From the NCBI GenBank assembly GCA_003719395.1, contig RHMC01000010.1, forward strand, positions 1-64,000: a stretch of 64,000 nt of DNA, read 5' to 3'. The stretch comes from Streptomyces altiplanensis (GTDB taxonomy: Bacteria; Actinomycetota; Actinomycetes; Streptomycetales; Streptomycetaceae). How positions within the stretch are numbered: the stretch's first letter is position 1; every line of letters begins with the position of its first letter. Positions 1-8,739 of the stretch are shown in pieces. The notes beneath the pieces are model-generated. The model had not been told where the DNA came from, did not search any database, and worked only from the letters and a program-made list of their open reading frames with translations. The position numbers and the translations under genes are program-made.

Positions 1-485
1 TGGAACGGATCACCGCGCGCCGTGCGGAACTGGACGAACTCGAAGAACAGCTGGCCAAGCAGTTGGCGGAGGTGTGGGCCGAGCGGGCCGAGCGGGACGA
101 GCTCGCTGTCACCGAACGCGTCCTTGAGCGGGTGAGCGAGCAGCTCGCCGACGAACGCGCCTCGGCCGCCCCGGCGCCGGGGCAGGTGGGCGGCCGGGCG
201 GTGATCCGTTCCAGCAGCTCGGGATCCAGCATGCACCGGATCGTAGAGGGCCGCCGAGCCGCAGCGGGCAAGAACCGGACGGTTCAGCTCTCTGCTTCTG
301 CTGCCCGCCGCTTCCCCAGGGCCCGATCGCTACGAAAGTCGGTTGTGGCCAGGCCGGTCATACGCCAGGCGCCGCGCTTCGGCCGGGCCCTCGGCATCGA
401 GATGGATCAGCACCCTGTCCCCGTACTCGACGAGGTCGTACTCGCCAACAAGCTCGGCAAGACGTTCGGCTGGTCTGTTCGGTGA
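1..485 (+). pseudogene. Remnant of a small coiled-coil actinomycete protein
   Basis: The frame is open from the first base; the first codon would be ?TG with its first base just outside the window. The N-terminal ~60 residues are a charged heptad-like helix (ERITARRAELDELEEQLAKQ at the start) ending in GQVGGRAV. From memory this resembles a short protein frequent in Streptomyces that continues into a winged-helix-like half. Here coding character is lost after about base 205, and the rest to the stop at 483-485 is serine/arginine-rich filler. I read it as the 5' part of a gene truncated by recombination. The family recollection is not verified. Confidence 0.45.
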
Positions 486-1274
486 TCAAACAGATACGGA
501 ACAGACAGGCGGCTTCTGCCACACGGAGACGTGCGATCTGCTGGACGCGGTGAAAGACGTCTCGTTCCAGTCGGCCCAGCGCTCGGACAGTTCTAGGCCG
601 GCGAGCTTGGCCATCAGGTCAAGTTCGGAAGGCCAGACGTACCGATGAGGTGAGAGGAATGTGGAGCCTCGACCGTCCGTGATCGTGTAGTGGTGTGAGA
701 CCAAATGCTGGTTGACCAGGTCGTACGTGTCGAAGCCAACGTGCTGGTCGCCGATGTGGAACGGGCGTGCGGTCTCGCCCGGCGGCAGACGCTGCAGTTC
801 GGGGACGAACACCTCGAGCACAAAGCGGCCACCCGGCTCAAGGTGCTTCGCGGCATTGCGGAAACACGCCACTTGCTCATCCTGGGAGAGCAGGCAAGTG
901 ATGGCGTTATAGACGAGATAGACCAGACTGAACGTCCCTGGAGCCCGAGAGACCGTCATGTCTCCGACGATCACGGCCACATCACCGCCGCGGGGCTTCT
1001 TACCAAGCTCCTGGGCCATGGGCTCCGACTTCTCGATCCCGACCACTCGCACGCCTCGCGCGCTCAGCGGAAGCGCGACGCGGCCAGTCCCCACCGCGAA
1101 CTCAAGGGCAGGACCAGAACCCGCACGGCCCTCAAGGAAGCTAACTGTGGGATCGAGAATTTCGGGCAGGTACATGTGCTCCGATGACTTGTCGTAGCTC
1201 CGTGCTACCTGCTCGGTCCATACGTCCGTATCCATGGCCTCGAAGACTGCCACGCTGCTAGGCACATATGCCAT
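486..1274 (-). CDS. Class I SAM-dependent methyltransferase
   Basis: Predicted 262-residue soluble methyltransferase. The SAM-binding motif I is seen as LEFAVGTGRVALPL, followed by an acidic strand end (VVGIEKSE), a motif II-like VGDM and a post-motif GGRFVLEVF, the usual Rossmann order of UbiE/Methyltransf_25-type enzymes. The substrate cannot be told. I chose the ATG at 1274 (MAYVPSS); the ATG at 1235 (MDTDVW) is an alternative. The frame stays open upstream to 1487, but that extension crosses a strong hairpin and lacks coding character. It converges on the remnant at 1-485 and shares strand with the relaxase gene upstream. Confidence 0.8.
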   Translation of the reverse strand: MAYVPSSVAVFEAMDTDVWTEQVARSYDKSSEHMYLPEILDPTVSFLEGRAGSGPALEFAVGTGRVALPLSARGVRVVGIEKSEPMAQELGKKPRGGDVAVIVGDMTVSRAPGTFSLVYLVYNAITCLLSQDEQVACFRNAAKHLEPGGRFVLEVFVPELQRLPPGETARPFHIGDQHVGFDTYDLVNQHLVSHHYTITDGRGSTFLSPHRYVWPSELDLMAKLAGLELSERWADWNETSFTASSRSHVSVWQKPPVCSVSV

Positions 1275-1450
1275 CGGATTTCGTCCGCTGTCGACCACGC
1301 GAAGCCATGATTTAAACGAAACACCGTAGGCGCGACCATGCTGACGAACGATCTTCTCCGCAGACTCCCGCCCACGACCAGCACGAGCACTCCGAGAGCC
1401 GGTCAGGCCAGCCCTTTGACCTGCGATTTCAAGTTGGCGGAGGCTCACTC

Positions 1451-1494
1451 CGGTGCGGTGGACTCCACTCGGTGGAGTGAAGTCCACCGCACCG
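1451..1494. terminator. Strong stem-loop after the relaxase gene
   Basis: A 20-bp inverted repeat (arms 1451-1470 and 1475-1494, one mismatch, GGTG loop) lies just 3' of the relaxase stop. No T-run follows, as is usual for Streptomyces terminators. Confidence 0.65.
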
Positions 1495-1515
1495 GGGGCG
1501 CACCATCGGGTCCAC

Positions 1516-3489
1516 TCAGTGGCCGGCCTCCCGGCCCCGGTGCGGTCCGGGCTCCTGCGGGCGGTGCGCCTGCTGGTCGTCCGGGCGCACCGGGCGCACT
1601 ACGTCGGCGTCGGCCTGTGCGGTGCGGCGGTCCGCGCGGACGCGGGAGTCGTCGGCCGCCTTGGTGAACGCGTCCTGGAGGCGACCCAGCCGGTCGGCCG
1701 TGAGATCGAGAGCTTCCACGTCCGTGCGGGACTCACGCAAGGCCCGCAGCGCCGTCATGTCGATCGCCTCCTGGTGTCCGGGCTCCGGCTCCTGGTCGTC
1801 GTGCTCGGCTTCGGCGGCCAGGGGCGCGAGCAGCTGCTCGGGCATCGCCGCCTGCTGGTGGGTGATGACGTCGTACGCCCGGCCCCGCACGGCGGTGGCG
1901 GCGGTGGTGGTGCGCAGCTTCTCCCGCACCACGGCACCGGCGAGGGCGGCACGCTCGTACTGGAGCGGGATGCGGGGTATCTCCCACTCCCCCGCGTCCT
2001 GGCCCGGCGGCCGGGGCGCAGCCGGCTCGCCGGGATCGGCCGGGGGCTGCCGGTCCGGGTCGGGCGCGGAAGTGGGTGGGCGGCGCCGGGCGGGAAGGTC
2101 GGCCAGGTCCCACCGGGCGGTGTAGAGGCGGTAGCCGGCCTCCAGGCCGCGTACGGTCTTCGGCTCGCTGATGTCCAGGCAGTGGGTGGAGATGGCGGCG
2201 GCCACGATTTGGTCGTCCAGGCCGGGGTCGCGGCGGCGGCCGCGCAGGACGAGGGCGAGGTGGCGGCGTGCTTCGGCGAGCAGGTGCCGGCGGTGGAAGC
2301 GGCCGCCTTCGTTCATCACGAACACCGTCGCGGCGACGTCGACGGCCGCCAGGGCGACGTCGACCACGGCGGCAACCCGGGCCCGGATCGCCGCAGCCGC
2401 AGCACGCGCGTGCTCGAGGAGGGAGGTGATGTCGTCGGCCGCGACCTTGGAGGTGAGGATCGCGCTCACCTTCCACCAGACGCGCAGCTGCGCGAGCGGC
2501 CGGGCCGTCTGCTTGGGCGGGCGGGTCTTGCGGGCGGCCATGGCGTTCAGCTTGGCGCGGGCCCGCTCGGAGACCACGGGCAGGAACTTCAGCTCGCCGT
2601 CGTCGTCGACGGCGGTGACGTACTCGTGCTCCAGCTCGGCCAGGCAGGCGGCGATCTGGTCACTGCGCCGGGCAGTCCAGCGGATCAGCTCGTGCGGCAC
2701 CCCAGCAATCTCCATCACCGGCCGGCGCCCCGGCGTGACGATGCGCGGCTCGGTCGCCACCCCCAGCGCCTCGCAGACCTCAGCGGCCACCAGCTCGTTG
2801 TAGAGCGCGGAGGCCGCGACCGTGTTCTCGTGCAGGGCCGTGGTGTGGATCGACCCCCACTTCCCGTCCAAGCGCTGCCCCTTCACGCTCAAAAGCAGAT
2901 GGTCATGAAGCAAGGGCCGGCCGGAACGCGCCTCGTAGTGGCGGAAGCGGGCGGCGACCAGACCGCCGGGCGGCCTCACCCGGTAGATGCCGTCCTTGCC
3001 GTACCGGATCACCGCCACCTCGTCCTCGATCCACTCCAGCACCCGCTCGATCGCCCGCTCGTGCGCGGCCTCGATCGCCAGACGGGTCTCCTCATCCCCG
3101 AACGCCCACAGGAGGTAGATCGTCGGCTGCGGCCGGAACACGAAGTCCACGCCCGTGACCGTGACCCGGCGTCCGAGGGCGCCGGCCCGATACGCCTTCT
3201 TCGGGGAGTCGAACGCGGCGAGCCGGTCGGCCTCGATCCGGTCCGCGTACGGGTGGCGGCCCCGCTCGCCGAACAGGTTCCGCAGCTGCGCCTCGGTGAC
3301 CTCCTCACCCGACGCCAGTCCGAGCACGGCCAGGCCGCGTCCCATCCAGCGCCCGGCCGGGACCCCGGCTTGCTCCTGGGCGGCGCGCAGCGGCGTGCGG
3401 GCCGGGCGCCGGCCGTCGCCGACAACGGTCTCGCGCAGGTAGTAGCGGTACATCTGACCAGCCCGAATGATCTTGATATCCACTGTCAT
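1516..3489 (-). CDS. MobF (TrwC-type) relaxase without helicase half
   Basis: A 657-residue protein whose first ~300 residues match the TrwC relaxase domain. It starts MTVDIKIIRAG, has an N-terminal tyrosine cluster (MYRYYL), and carries the metal-binding motif LLHDHLLLSVKG near residue 195 followed by RLDGKWGSIHT, the MobF signature. Relaxases nick one strand at oriT and lead it into the recipient. The C-terminal half is alanine/arginine-rich and helical, with no recognisable RecD-like helicase motifs, so it is shorter than typical MobF proteins (about 900 or more residues); the last ~40 residues are low complexity and may reflect truncation. ATG 3489 is chosen; a GTG at 3498 also fits. Confidence 0.85.
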   Translation of the reverse strand: MTVDIKIIRAGQMYRYYLRETVVGDGRRPARTPLRAAQEQAGVPAGRWMGRGLAVLGLASGEEVTEAQLRNLFGERGRHPYADRIEADRLAAFDSPKKAYRAGALGRRVTVTGVDFVFRPQPTIYLLWAFGDEETRLAIEAAHERAIERVLEWIEDEVAVIRYGKDGIYRVRPPGGLVAARFRHYEARSGRPLLHDHLLLSVKGQRLDGKWGSIHTTALHENTVAASALYNELVAAEVCEALGVATEPRIVTPGRRPVMEIAGVPHELIRWTARRSDQIAACLAELEHEYVTAVDDDGELKFLPVVSERARAKLNAMAARKTRPPKQTARPLAQLRVWWKVSAILTSKVAADDITSLLEHARAAAAAIRARVAAVVDVALAAVDVAATVFVMNEGGRFHRRHLLAEARRHLALVLRGRRRDPGLDDQIVAAAISTHCLDISEPKTVRGLEAGYRLYTARWDLADLPARRRPPTSAPDPDRQPPADPGEPAAPRPPGQDAGEWEIPRIPLQYERAALAGAVVREKLRTTTAATAVRGRAYDVITHQQAAMPEQLLAPLAAEAEHDDQEPEPGHQEAIDMTALRALRESRTDVEALDLTADRLGRLQDAFTKAADDSRVRADRRTAQADADVVRPVRPDDQQAHRPQEPGPHRGREAGH

Positions 3490-3534
3490 GGAGACCACGC
3501 CACACGGCTCTGACCTGCAAGAAAAGGCCGATCA

Positions 3535-3548
3535 GCGGGACGTCCCGC
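3535..3548. promoter_or_regulatory. Palindrome upstream of the relaxase, possible oriT or operator
   Basis: A perfect 14-bp palindrome GCGGGACGTCCCGC lies 46 bp upstream of the relaxase start. Further GCGGGA-type motifs follow at about 3552 and 3592. oriT is often beside the relaxase gene, so this is a candidate nic-region structure; an operator is equally possible. Nothing here proves either. Confidence 0.35.
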
Positions 3549-3779
3549 CATGCGGGAGCAGCGGCCGAACTTTCTTCTCAGGTGCCCGCCGGGCGGGACG
3601 CGGCTCCAGGCCGGACGCGAATGTCATCGCTCTCCGGCAGCACTCACACCACGACCGAAGAAGCAGTCGCCCGTCTTCCTGGGCCTACCCAACCTCGCCC
3701 AGCCCACCGCCCGCACCGGCGAAGCCACCGAGTAGCCGCGACTGGCGCTTCGGGTCCTCCAAGCGACTTTCATCTTCGG
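3549..3779. other. Gap with a possible short gene relic
   Basis: No convincing gene. A short rightward stretch at about 3620-3735 reads as a small threonine/glutamate-rich peptide only if one frameshift is allowed, ending in NLAQPTARTGEATE and TAG at 3733. I do not recognise it. Confidence 0.25.
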
Positions 3780-4262
3780 CTATGCGGTGCGCTCGGCTTG
3801 CACGATCTCAAGGGCCCGCTCGAAGGAAATGCCGGAGAAGTACTCCCGATGGGTCTTCTGCACGCCAGGGACGGCTTCGATGGCGTCGCAGACGCGCTTC
3901 TCCCAATGACGGACGTTCGGCCACGGCTTCGAGACCCAGCCATCGAAGATGACGAGCATGCCCAGCTCGGCATCGTGCTCGTACTCCTTGAGACGCTCAG
4001 GGAAGATGCGCTCTGTGACGATGCCGGGCTTCACAAAGCTCTGAATCCCCTCAAAAGACAGCAGGTAGAGGCGCGCGCCGGGAGCATCGAGGGGATCGCC
4101 GGAGCGGGTCATGGCGTCGTATGCGCTCTGCATCACACGCACCGAATCGTCGGTGTGCGGCACGATCTGCCTCTCGAAGCAGTACCGCAGGTGCTGCTTC
4201 GAGACCCGCAGCGCGATCTCTTCGAGTCGCGGGTCGACCGGGTGGTCGTCGTAGATGCCCAC
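3780..4262 (-). CDS. Hypothetical protein, 160 residues
   Basis: Unrecognised soluble protein of mixed alpha/beta composition without membrane segments. The start is the GTG at 4262 (VGIYDDHP) because a near-perfect GGGGGGAAG ribosome binding site lies 6 nt upstream; the frame extends five codons further to a TTG. Features include a central DAELGMLVIFDGWVSKPWPN and a basic C-terminal helix. It stands alone between the relaxase and the Mrr-like gene, with its own candidate promoter upstream. Function unknown. Confidence 0.7.
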   Translation of the reverse strand: MGIYDDHPVDPRLEEIALRVSKQHLRYCFERQIVPHTDDSVRVMQSAYDAMTRSGDPLDAPGARLYLLSFEGIQSFVKPGIVTERIFPERLKEYEHDAELGMLVIFDGWVSKPWPNVRHWEKRVCDAIEAVPGVQKTHREYFSGISFERALEIVQAERTA

Positions 4263-4341
4263 TGTGCTTCCCCCCAATTCCGGGTTACAGCTTGTCTCGC
4301 GGGTACGTCACACGATCTGCGGTACGACGGCCAGCGTGACG

Positions 4342-4372
4342 ACGGTACCGGCGCTGGCAGCTACCAAGTCAA
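4342..4372 (-). promoter_or_regulatory. Candidate promoter for the gene at 3780-4262
   Basis: On the minus strand TTGACT (4372-4367) and TACCGT (4347-4342) are separated by 19 bp, a plausible housekeeping-type promoter about 80 bp upstream of the GTG start. Confidence 0.35.
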
Positions 4373-4458
4373 CTCTTTCCCCATGGGCGTCCCGGTCGCT
4401 TGATCAACCCCTAGTTCAGAGAAGGGAACAGCCACATCGTGTGGCGCCGGAGCGACAC

Positions 4459-5091
4459 TCATGCCCTCCTAGCCGGCCCGTAGCCGAGGAAGCATGTCGG
4501 TGAGGTCGACGACGGGCGTTCAGCTATCTGGAGTCGCTTGCGGTTGGTTCCGGACCGGCTGATGTCCAGGTCCAGGAGTGCCGTCAGGGACGTGCCGCTG
4601 TTCCAGAAGCCGAGCAGGTCGACGTCGACGAGGACCAGGCCGTGGCGGGCTGCGAAGGCGCGGGCCTGCTTGGTGAACTTGCACGAGGCGATGAGGAGCG
4701 GGACGTCCGCTCGGTGTTCGCTGCGCGCGGTGCCGTTGAACTTCTGGAGGTCTGGGCTGCCGACGGTTCGGTGCTTCGCGTAGCGCTTGCACTGCACCAC
4801 GATCTTCCGCCCGTCCGGTAACCGGCCAATGACGTCGGCGCCTAGGTCGTTCGCGCGCCCACCCGGCGGACCTGAGTGCACCCGTCACGACGACACAACT
4901 CCGCGACATACTCTTCGAACTCCCGGTCCCCCAGGAGCCAGATTTTCTCCATCGACCGCATGGCCTGGACCCGTGCCTGCTCCGCGAACCGGGTCTTCTC
5001 AACCGCTGCTTCGAGGCGCCCGGCGCGCACCAGCGTCCCCGTCACCCACTGCGGCCAGGACCGCTAAGACCACCAGCAACACCGTTCCCAT
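4459..5091 (-). pseudogene. Mrr-like restriction endonuclease with N-terminal membrane segment, twice frameshifted
   Basis: Reading from an ATG at 5091 (upstream AAAGGGCAGGGC) gives a hydrophobic N-terminus (MGTVLLVVLAVLAAV). After a shift near 5040 the frame reads a basic helix and EKIWLLGDREFEEYVAELCR; after a second shift near 4865 it reads GADVIGRLPDGRKIVVQCKRY, the D...QxK core of Mrr_cat nucleases, then FNGTARSEHRADVPLLIASC. The assembled order (TM helix, helix, Mrr domain) matches a common actinomycete family of membrane-tethered Mrr-like proteins that may act on foreign or modified DNA. The shifts are decay or sequence error; the catalytic residues are retained. Confidence 0.65.
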
Positions 5092-5163
5092 GCCCTGCCC
5101 TTTCTTGATCCGGTTGTTCGTGCGCTCTACAGCTCCCCAGCCGCGCAGGGATCCATCCAGACG

Positions 5164-5196
5164 CAGAGGCCGGACTCTCACCGAGTCCGGCCTCTG
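5164..5196. terminator. parB terminator hairpin
   Basis: A perfect 14-bp stem (5164-5177 with 5183-5196) and 5-nt loop TCACC, just downstream of the parB stop and upstream of the Mrr-like gene. Confidence 0.7.
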
Positions 5197-5239
5197 GGAA
5201 AGGGCGCTGCTTGACCACAGTCCTCGATCTGGGTGTCGA

Positions 5240-6400
5240 TCAGATAGCGCCCAGGTCGGCCGCCACTGCGGCCAGGATCGAAGCAAGTTGGAGGCGTCCT
5301 TCTCGGGGGAGGCCACGCGCAAGGTCAGCGACCAGCGCCTCCTTGCTCCCGCTCTGCTCGACATAGCGATGGAGGAATCGGCTTCGCTGGTCTTCATCCA
5401 GAGTGGCCAGGACGAGGTCCATGACGGCGTTTCCGTCGTGCCACGGCACAGGAGCCACCGGCCGAACTTCCACCGGGCGTCCGGACGGGGCCTCGTCGGT
5501 GATAACGGCGTTATCAGTCGGTGGGTTCTCGGTGGGCTGGTCCTGTGTCTTGGAGGTGATAACGGCGTTATCAGTCTTCGACGGGGCCGCGGTGGTGTCC
5601 TCTGGGTATGCAGCTAGCGGGTTGATAACGGCGCTATCAGTGGCAGGGGCCGAGGGCTGAGTCGGCACGGCGCTCCGACGTCGCGGTTGGGAGGCGGCGG
5701 CCCGTTCGTCGGCTGTGGTCCGCTGCTCTTCGGGCGTGAGTTTGGCCAGGCCCCGCACGTGCTCTACCTTGCGTCGGCCAGCTTCCAGGTCTGCCTGGAG
5801 GTCGGGTGCGAGCGCGAGGAGCGAGAGGCGCTGGGAGATGTATGGCTGTGTCACTCCCAGCCGCTTGGCTGCCTTGTGCTGCGAGCCGTAGAGCTTGACA
5901 AGCTGGTTGAGGGCATGGGCCTCTTCCAAGTCGGTCAGGTTCTCGCGCTGGGCGTTGGCGACGAAGGCAGCTTCGAGCAGCTTCTCGTCGGTGGCCGCCA
6001 GGGCGTCGTTGACGGTGATCCGGACGGTCTCGATGCCCGCTTCGCGGGCGGCGGCGAGGCGGCGGTGCCCGTCGATGACGACGTACTGGGCACCGGCGGC
6101 GAGTTCGTCTTCGCGTCCGGGGCGTTCCTTCAAGTAGGCCTCGACGGTGGCCACTGTGATCGCTTGGACGAGTCCGATCTCGGCGAGGCTGGAGGACAGG
6201 CCCTCGATGTCTCCGAGGGTGTCGCGGGGGTTGTCGGGGTTCGGACTGATGCGGTCAAGGCTGAGTGCGGTGACGGTCTCGTCTTGGGCTTCGCCTGTAG
6301 CGGCTGCGATGAGTTGGCCGCGGGTACTGCGGGCGAGGGCCGCACGGCCGAAGGAGCTCGAGCTCCCGACACGGTCTGCGGCGGACTGGCGGGTACTCAC
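5240..6400 (-). CDS. parB: ParB centromere-binding partition protein with parS-like sites in its own gene
   Basis: A 386-residue ParB. After ~45 basic residues comes the ParB/Srx nuclease-like domain (ISPNPDNPRD, VVIDGHRRLAAAREAG, NAQRENLTDLEEAHAL), then the helix-turn-helix (KAAKRLGVTQPYISQRLSLL). A proline-rich linker and C-terminal dimer domain (MDLVLATLDEDQRSRFLHRY) follow. The linker contains three copies of a T-D-N/S-A-V-I motif because the DNA there carries three palindromes matching those upstream of parA. The GTG start at 6400 overlaps the parA stop (GTGA), implying translational coupling. ParB should load on the palindromes and stimulate ParA. Confidence 0.92.
   Translation of the reverse strand: MSTRQSAADRVGSSSSFGRAALARSTRGQLIAAATGEAQDETVTALSLDRISPNPDNPRDTLGDIEGLSSSLAEIGLVQAITVATVEAYLKERPGREDELAAGAQYVVIDGHRRLAAAREAGIETVRITVNDALAATDEKLLEAAFVANAQRENLTDLEEAHALNQLVKLYGSQHKAAKRLGVTQPYISQRLSLLALAPDLQADLEAGRRKVEHVRGLAKLTPEEQRTTADERAAASQPRRRSAVPTQPSAPATDSAVINPLAAYPEDTTAAPSKTDNAVITSKTQDQPTENPPTDNAVITDEAPSGRPVEVRPVAPVPWHDGNAVMDLVLATLDEDQRSRFLHRYVEQSGSKEALVADLARGLPREGRLQLASILAAVAADLGAI
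5500..5516. promoter_or_regulatory. parS-like palindrome 1, inside parB
   Basis: TGATAACGGCGTTATCA, perfectly palindromic around one central base. Encodes TDNAVIT in the parB frame. Confidence 0.75.
5557..5573. promoter_or_regulatory. parS-like palindrome 2, inside parB
   Basis: Identical 17-mer to the site at 5500, 57 bp away and in the same parB codon phase (TDNAVIT again). Confidence 0.75.
5623..5639. promoter_or_regulatory. parS-like palindrome 3, inside parB, one mismatch
   Basis: TGATAACGGCGCTATCA, the same 17-mer with one T-to-C change in the right arm. Encodes TDSAVIN. Confidence 0.65.
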
Positions 6401-7602
6401 GTGATCTCCCGAACGATCTTGCGCATGCTCATGGCCTGGTCGCACTCCGGTGCGTAGGAGAGGAGCGGCATCTTGTTTCTGACGGCCTCGCGCTGTTCCT
6501 TGAGACGAGCGACCTTCGCAAGGACCCTGGGGTCGCCGAGGGATTCCCACTCCCTAAGGGAGGAGGTGACGACGTAGCCGTCGCGGGCGTCGTACATGTT
6601 GACGACGAGGCCGAGGTACTCGACGTCGATCCGCCAGTCCGTCTTGCCGGACTCGATCTGCTCTATCAGCAACTCGAAGGCATCCGCTGACGAGTCTTCC
6701 GCCTGCACGATGATCATCACTCCGGACTGGTCCTTGGCTTCGCCCTCGCGGCGCCGCCCGTAGTAGATCGCGGCATCCATGCCCACGCCGAGGCTGGGAG
6801 GGGAGTCGACGACGATGACGTCGTAGTCCTTCTCCAGGGGCTCGAGAGCGCGCTCCAGAGTGGCCTGCCGGTTACGGTCCATCGCGATCATGATGTCGAG
6901 AAGGAACGCGTCCGGACAGGACGGCAGGACGTGCAGCCGGTCTCCGTACCGCTCGTCGTCGACGACGACTACGAGGTCCCTAATCGAGGAGTCCTTGATC
7001 TGCCCGGCCATGAACTTGGCCAGGCTGGGCCCCTTCGCGGGAAGGCTCTGCAGGCCGAGCTGCTTCGTGAGGTGTCCCTGCGGGTCGTAGTCGACGAGCA
7101 GGACACGCAGCCCCCGACCTCGGAACTCCTCCAGGAGTGCCTCGGTGTTTTTGGCAACGGTTACGTAGGACTCGCCTTCCGCCAAGGCCTCGCCGACGCC
7201 GGCTGAGATGGCCGTCTTCCCCACGCCGCCCTTCTGGTTGCACACCACGATGCGGCGGGGGAGCCCTGTGACGGGTCTGTACTTGGGGGAGGGATGCGTC
7301 TGGAGCCATAGGGCGACCGACTGCGCGAGTCCTTGGACGAAGGGGATGCCGCGCTCGCCGCACGTCGCCTTTAGGTCCTCCCACTGGCCTGGGAACAGCC
7401 AGGTCGAGAACGTCACGGATCCTGCCGTGTCGATGGTTTCGTGCGCGATTGGCGAGGCACGCCAGGCTTCGACGCCCTCGGTGACGGCGTCCTGGATGTC
7501 CACACCGAGTTCGGCTGCTCTTACCTTGAGGTCCTGGCGCAGCTCGACTGGCAACTTGGAGACAACTTTCTCTCTGTCTCCGGAGGGGCTTTGGGTGACC
7601 AT
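6397..7602 (-). CDS. parA: ParA partition ATPase
   Basis: A 401-residue Walker-type ParA. The deviant Walker A CNQKGGVGKTA lies near residue 120; Walker A' follows as VDYDPQGHLTKQLG and Walker B as DVIVVDSPPSLG. The N-terminal ~110 residues are a longer extension than in chromosomal Soj and could carry DNA-binding or autoregulatory activity; its start (VSKLPVELRQDLKVRAAELG) resembles a ribbon-helix-helix segment. ATG at 7602 with AAGGTG upstream. First gene of parAB. Two parS-like palindromes lie 100-245 bp upstream, so ParA or ParB probably represses its own promoter. Acts on the nucleoid to segregate plasmid copies. Confidence 0.92.
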   Translation of the reverse strand: MVTQSPSGDREKVVSKLPVELRQDLKVRAAELGVDIQDAVTEGVEAWRASPIAHETIDTAGSVTFSTWLFPGQWEDLKATCGERGIPFVQGLAQSVALWLQTHPSPKYRPVTGLPRRIVVCNQKGGVGKTAISAGVGEALAEGESYVTVAKNTEALLEEFRGRGLRVLLVDYDPQGHLTKQLGLQSLPAKGPSLAKFMAGQIKDSSIRDLVVVVDDERYGDRLHVLPSCPDAFLLDIMIAMDRNRQATLERALEPLEKDYDVIVVDSPPSLGVGMDAAIYYGRRREGEAKDQSGVMIIVQAEDSSADAFELLIEQIESGKTDWRIDVEYLGLVVNMYDARDGYVVTSSLREWESLGDPRVLAKVARLKEQREAVRNKMPLLSYAPECDQAMSMRKIVREIT

Positions 7603-7699
7603 GAAGACACCTTACTAACTCCGTTGACAATGTGGGCGCCGACTCACAGGGGACCACCCGGGTTTGGTCCCATTTGTGCCTGCTGATCGCAGCGCGCCT

Positions 7700-7716
7700 C
7701 GATAACGGCGTTATCG
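7700..7716. promoter_or_regulatory. parS-like palindrome 4, upstream of parA
   Basis: CGATAACGGCGTTATCG: same 15-bp core as the parB sites with C/G outer pair, about 100 bp upstream of the parA start. Confidence 0.75.
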
Positions 7717-7821
7717 GCATGCTCACGTCCAAGGCAGCATCTCAATCCCGGGTCTGAGCAAACTGGATCGGCAGCCAAACGGCAGAGAACTCGAGGCGTG
7801 CAGCTCCTGACGGTCGGCACG

Positions 7822-7846
7822 CCGCTGATAACGGCGTTATCAGCGG
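7822..7846. promoter_or_regulatory. parS-like palindrome 5, upstream of parA, longest arms
   Basis: The same core extended to a perfect 25-bp palindrome around a single central base, about 230 bp upstream of parA. It is the best-conserved copy and a good candidate for the nucleating parS. The 7850-8085 stretch beyond it has no convincing gene. Confidence 0.78.
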
Positions 7847-8085
7847 GCGACAACCCACACCCGTAGCGCCAACGTGAGCAGTTCATGCCGACCTGGTTAA
7901 ACACCTTCGTGCCGAGCCACCGCCCTGGCGACGCCCACGTTCTCGGAGCGGCCTGGTGGCTGGTCCCTGTTCCCCGAGCACTACGGTCCTCGACGCGTAC
8001 GACGCCCTCGGCGGCGTCGCAAACTGATCCGCCTGGCGGTCCAATCGCACCGCGTGCCCGGACTCGGAACAGCGACCGAAACGCA

Positions 8086-8128
8086 GAAGGCTCTTTCTCC
8101 TCAGATGGGCCGGGGAGAAGGAGCCTTC
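8086..8128. terminator. Hairpin terminator after the gene at 8152-8739
   Basis: Inverted repeat with arms 8086-8100 and 8114-8128 (15 bp, one mismatch) placed just 3' of the leftward gene. Confidence 0.65.
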
Positions 8129-8151
8129 GCGGAAAACTCGGATGGCACTCC

Positions 8152-8739
8152 TCACATCAGGGGAGGGTCGCTGTCTCCTGCTCGAACTTCCGCCGCGCGG
8201 TGCAGCAAAGACGTGTTGGCGCTGGAACGCCGCGCGGCTGCATTGGCACAGGGCGTGGAGCAGTAGAGCGGAAGGGCCCGCACCACCGAGCCCGACACGA
8301 TGAGGGGAGCCGTGCATACGGCGCACACCTCTGCTGAGACGTACTCCTTGCCGCTGGACACCTCCGGCTCTGCGGGCGAAACGGGCTCGAAGGTTCCCAG
8401 CCGTTCCCAGACATCGATGTGTGCCGACTGTGCCACCGGTTGTACGCGCCCGACACTCTCCAGCCAGCCCGCCTGCCACAGTGTGGCAACGCAATCCAGT
8501 TCGGCCGCTTCGTCCGCGCCTCGGAGCCGGACCACCAGCACATCGGCTACCGCCATCACGGGGTCACGGCCGCCTACGTGAGGGCTGCTGAACATGTTCC
8601 AGACAGTATTCCGGCCGCACCTCCGGATGGGCTGGATCTCCCTGCGAATGGTCGCGATCGAGGGCGAACCAGCCCGTAGGAGAAGCGTGTGCAGGTGCTC
8701 CTTGAACGTGCGGACTGCACCCGCCGGGAGGTCCGGCAT
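8152..8739 (-). CDS. Predicted helix-turn-helix protein with Cys-rich tail
   Basis: A 195-residue protein starting at ATG 8739 (MPDLPAGAV) behind a GGGGGA binding site. The N-terminal ~90 residues have the shape of an actinomycete regulatory HTH: FKEHLHTLLLRAG, then an IATIRREI segment and NTVWNMFSS, followed by a helix over the partner residues. The tail carries CAVCTAPL and YCSTPCANAA, a C-x2-C plus C-x3-C set that could bind zinc. I cannot name it. It lies upstream of parAB on the same strand but is separated from it by a terminator and the upstream parS sites. Confidence 0.65.
   Translation of the reverse strand: MPDLPAGAVRTFKEHLHTLLLRAGSPSIATIRREIQPIRRCGRNTVWNMFSSPHVGGRDPVMAVADVLVVRLRGADEAAELDCVATLWQAGWLESVGRVQPVAQSAHIDVWERLGTFEPVSPAEPEVSSGKEYVSAEVCAVCTAPLIVSGSVVRALPLYCSTPCANAAARRSSANTSLLHRAAEVRAGDSDPPLM

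Noticed and set aside
1453-3513. Long rightward open frame opposite the relaxase gene
   Set aside because: Mirror frame of a high-GC gene; the relaxase motifs are on the minus strand.
7644-7904. Minus-strand frame upstream of parA containing NAVI motifs
   Set aside because: The peptide motif only mirrors the two parS-like palindromes; no coding pattern or start signal.
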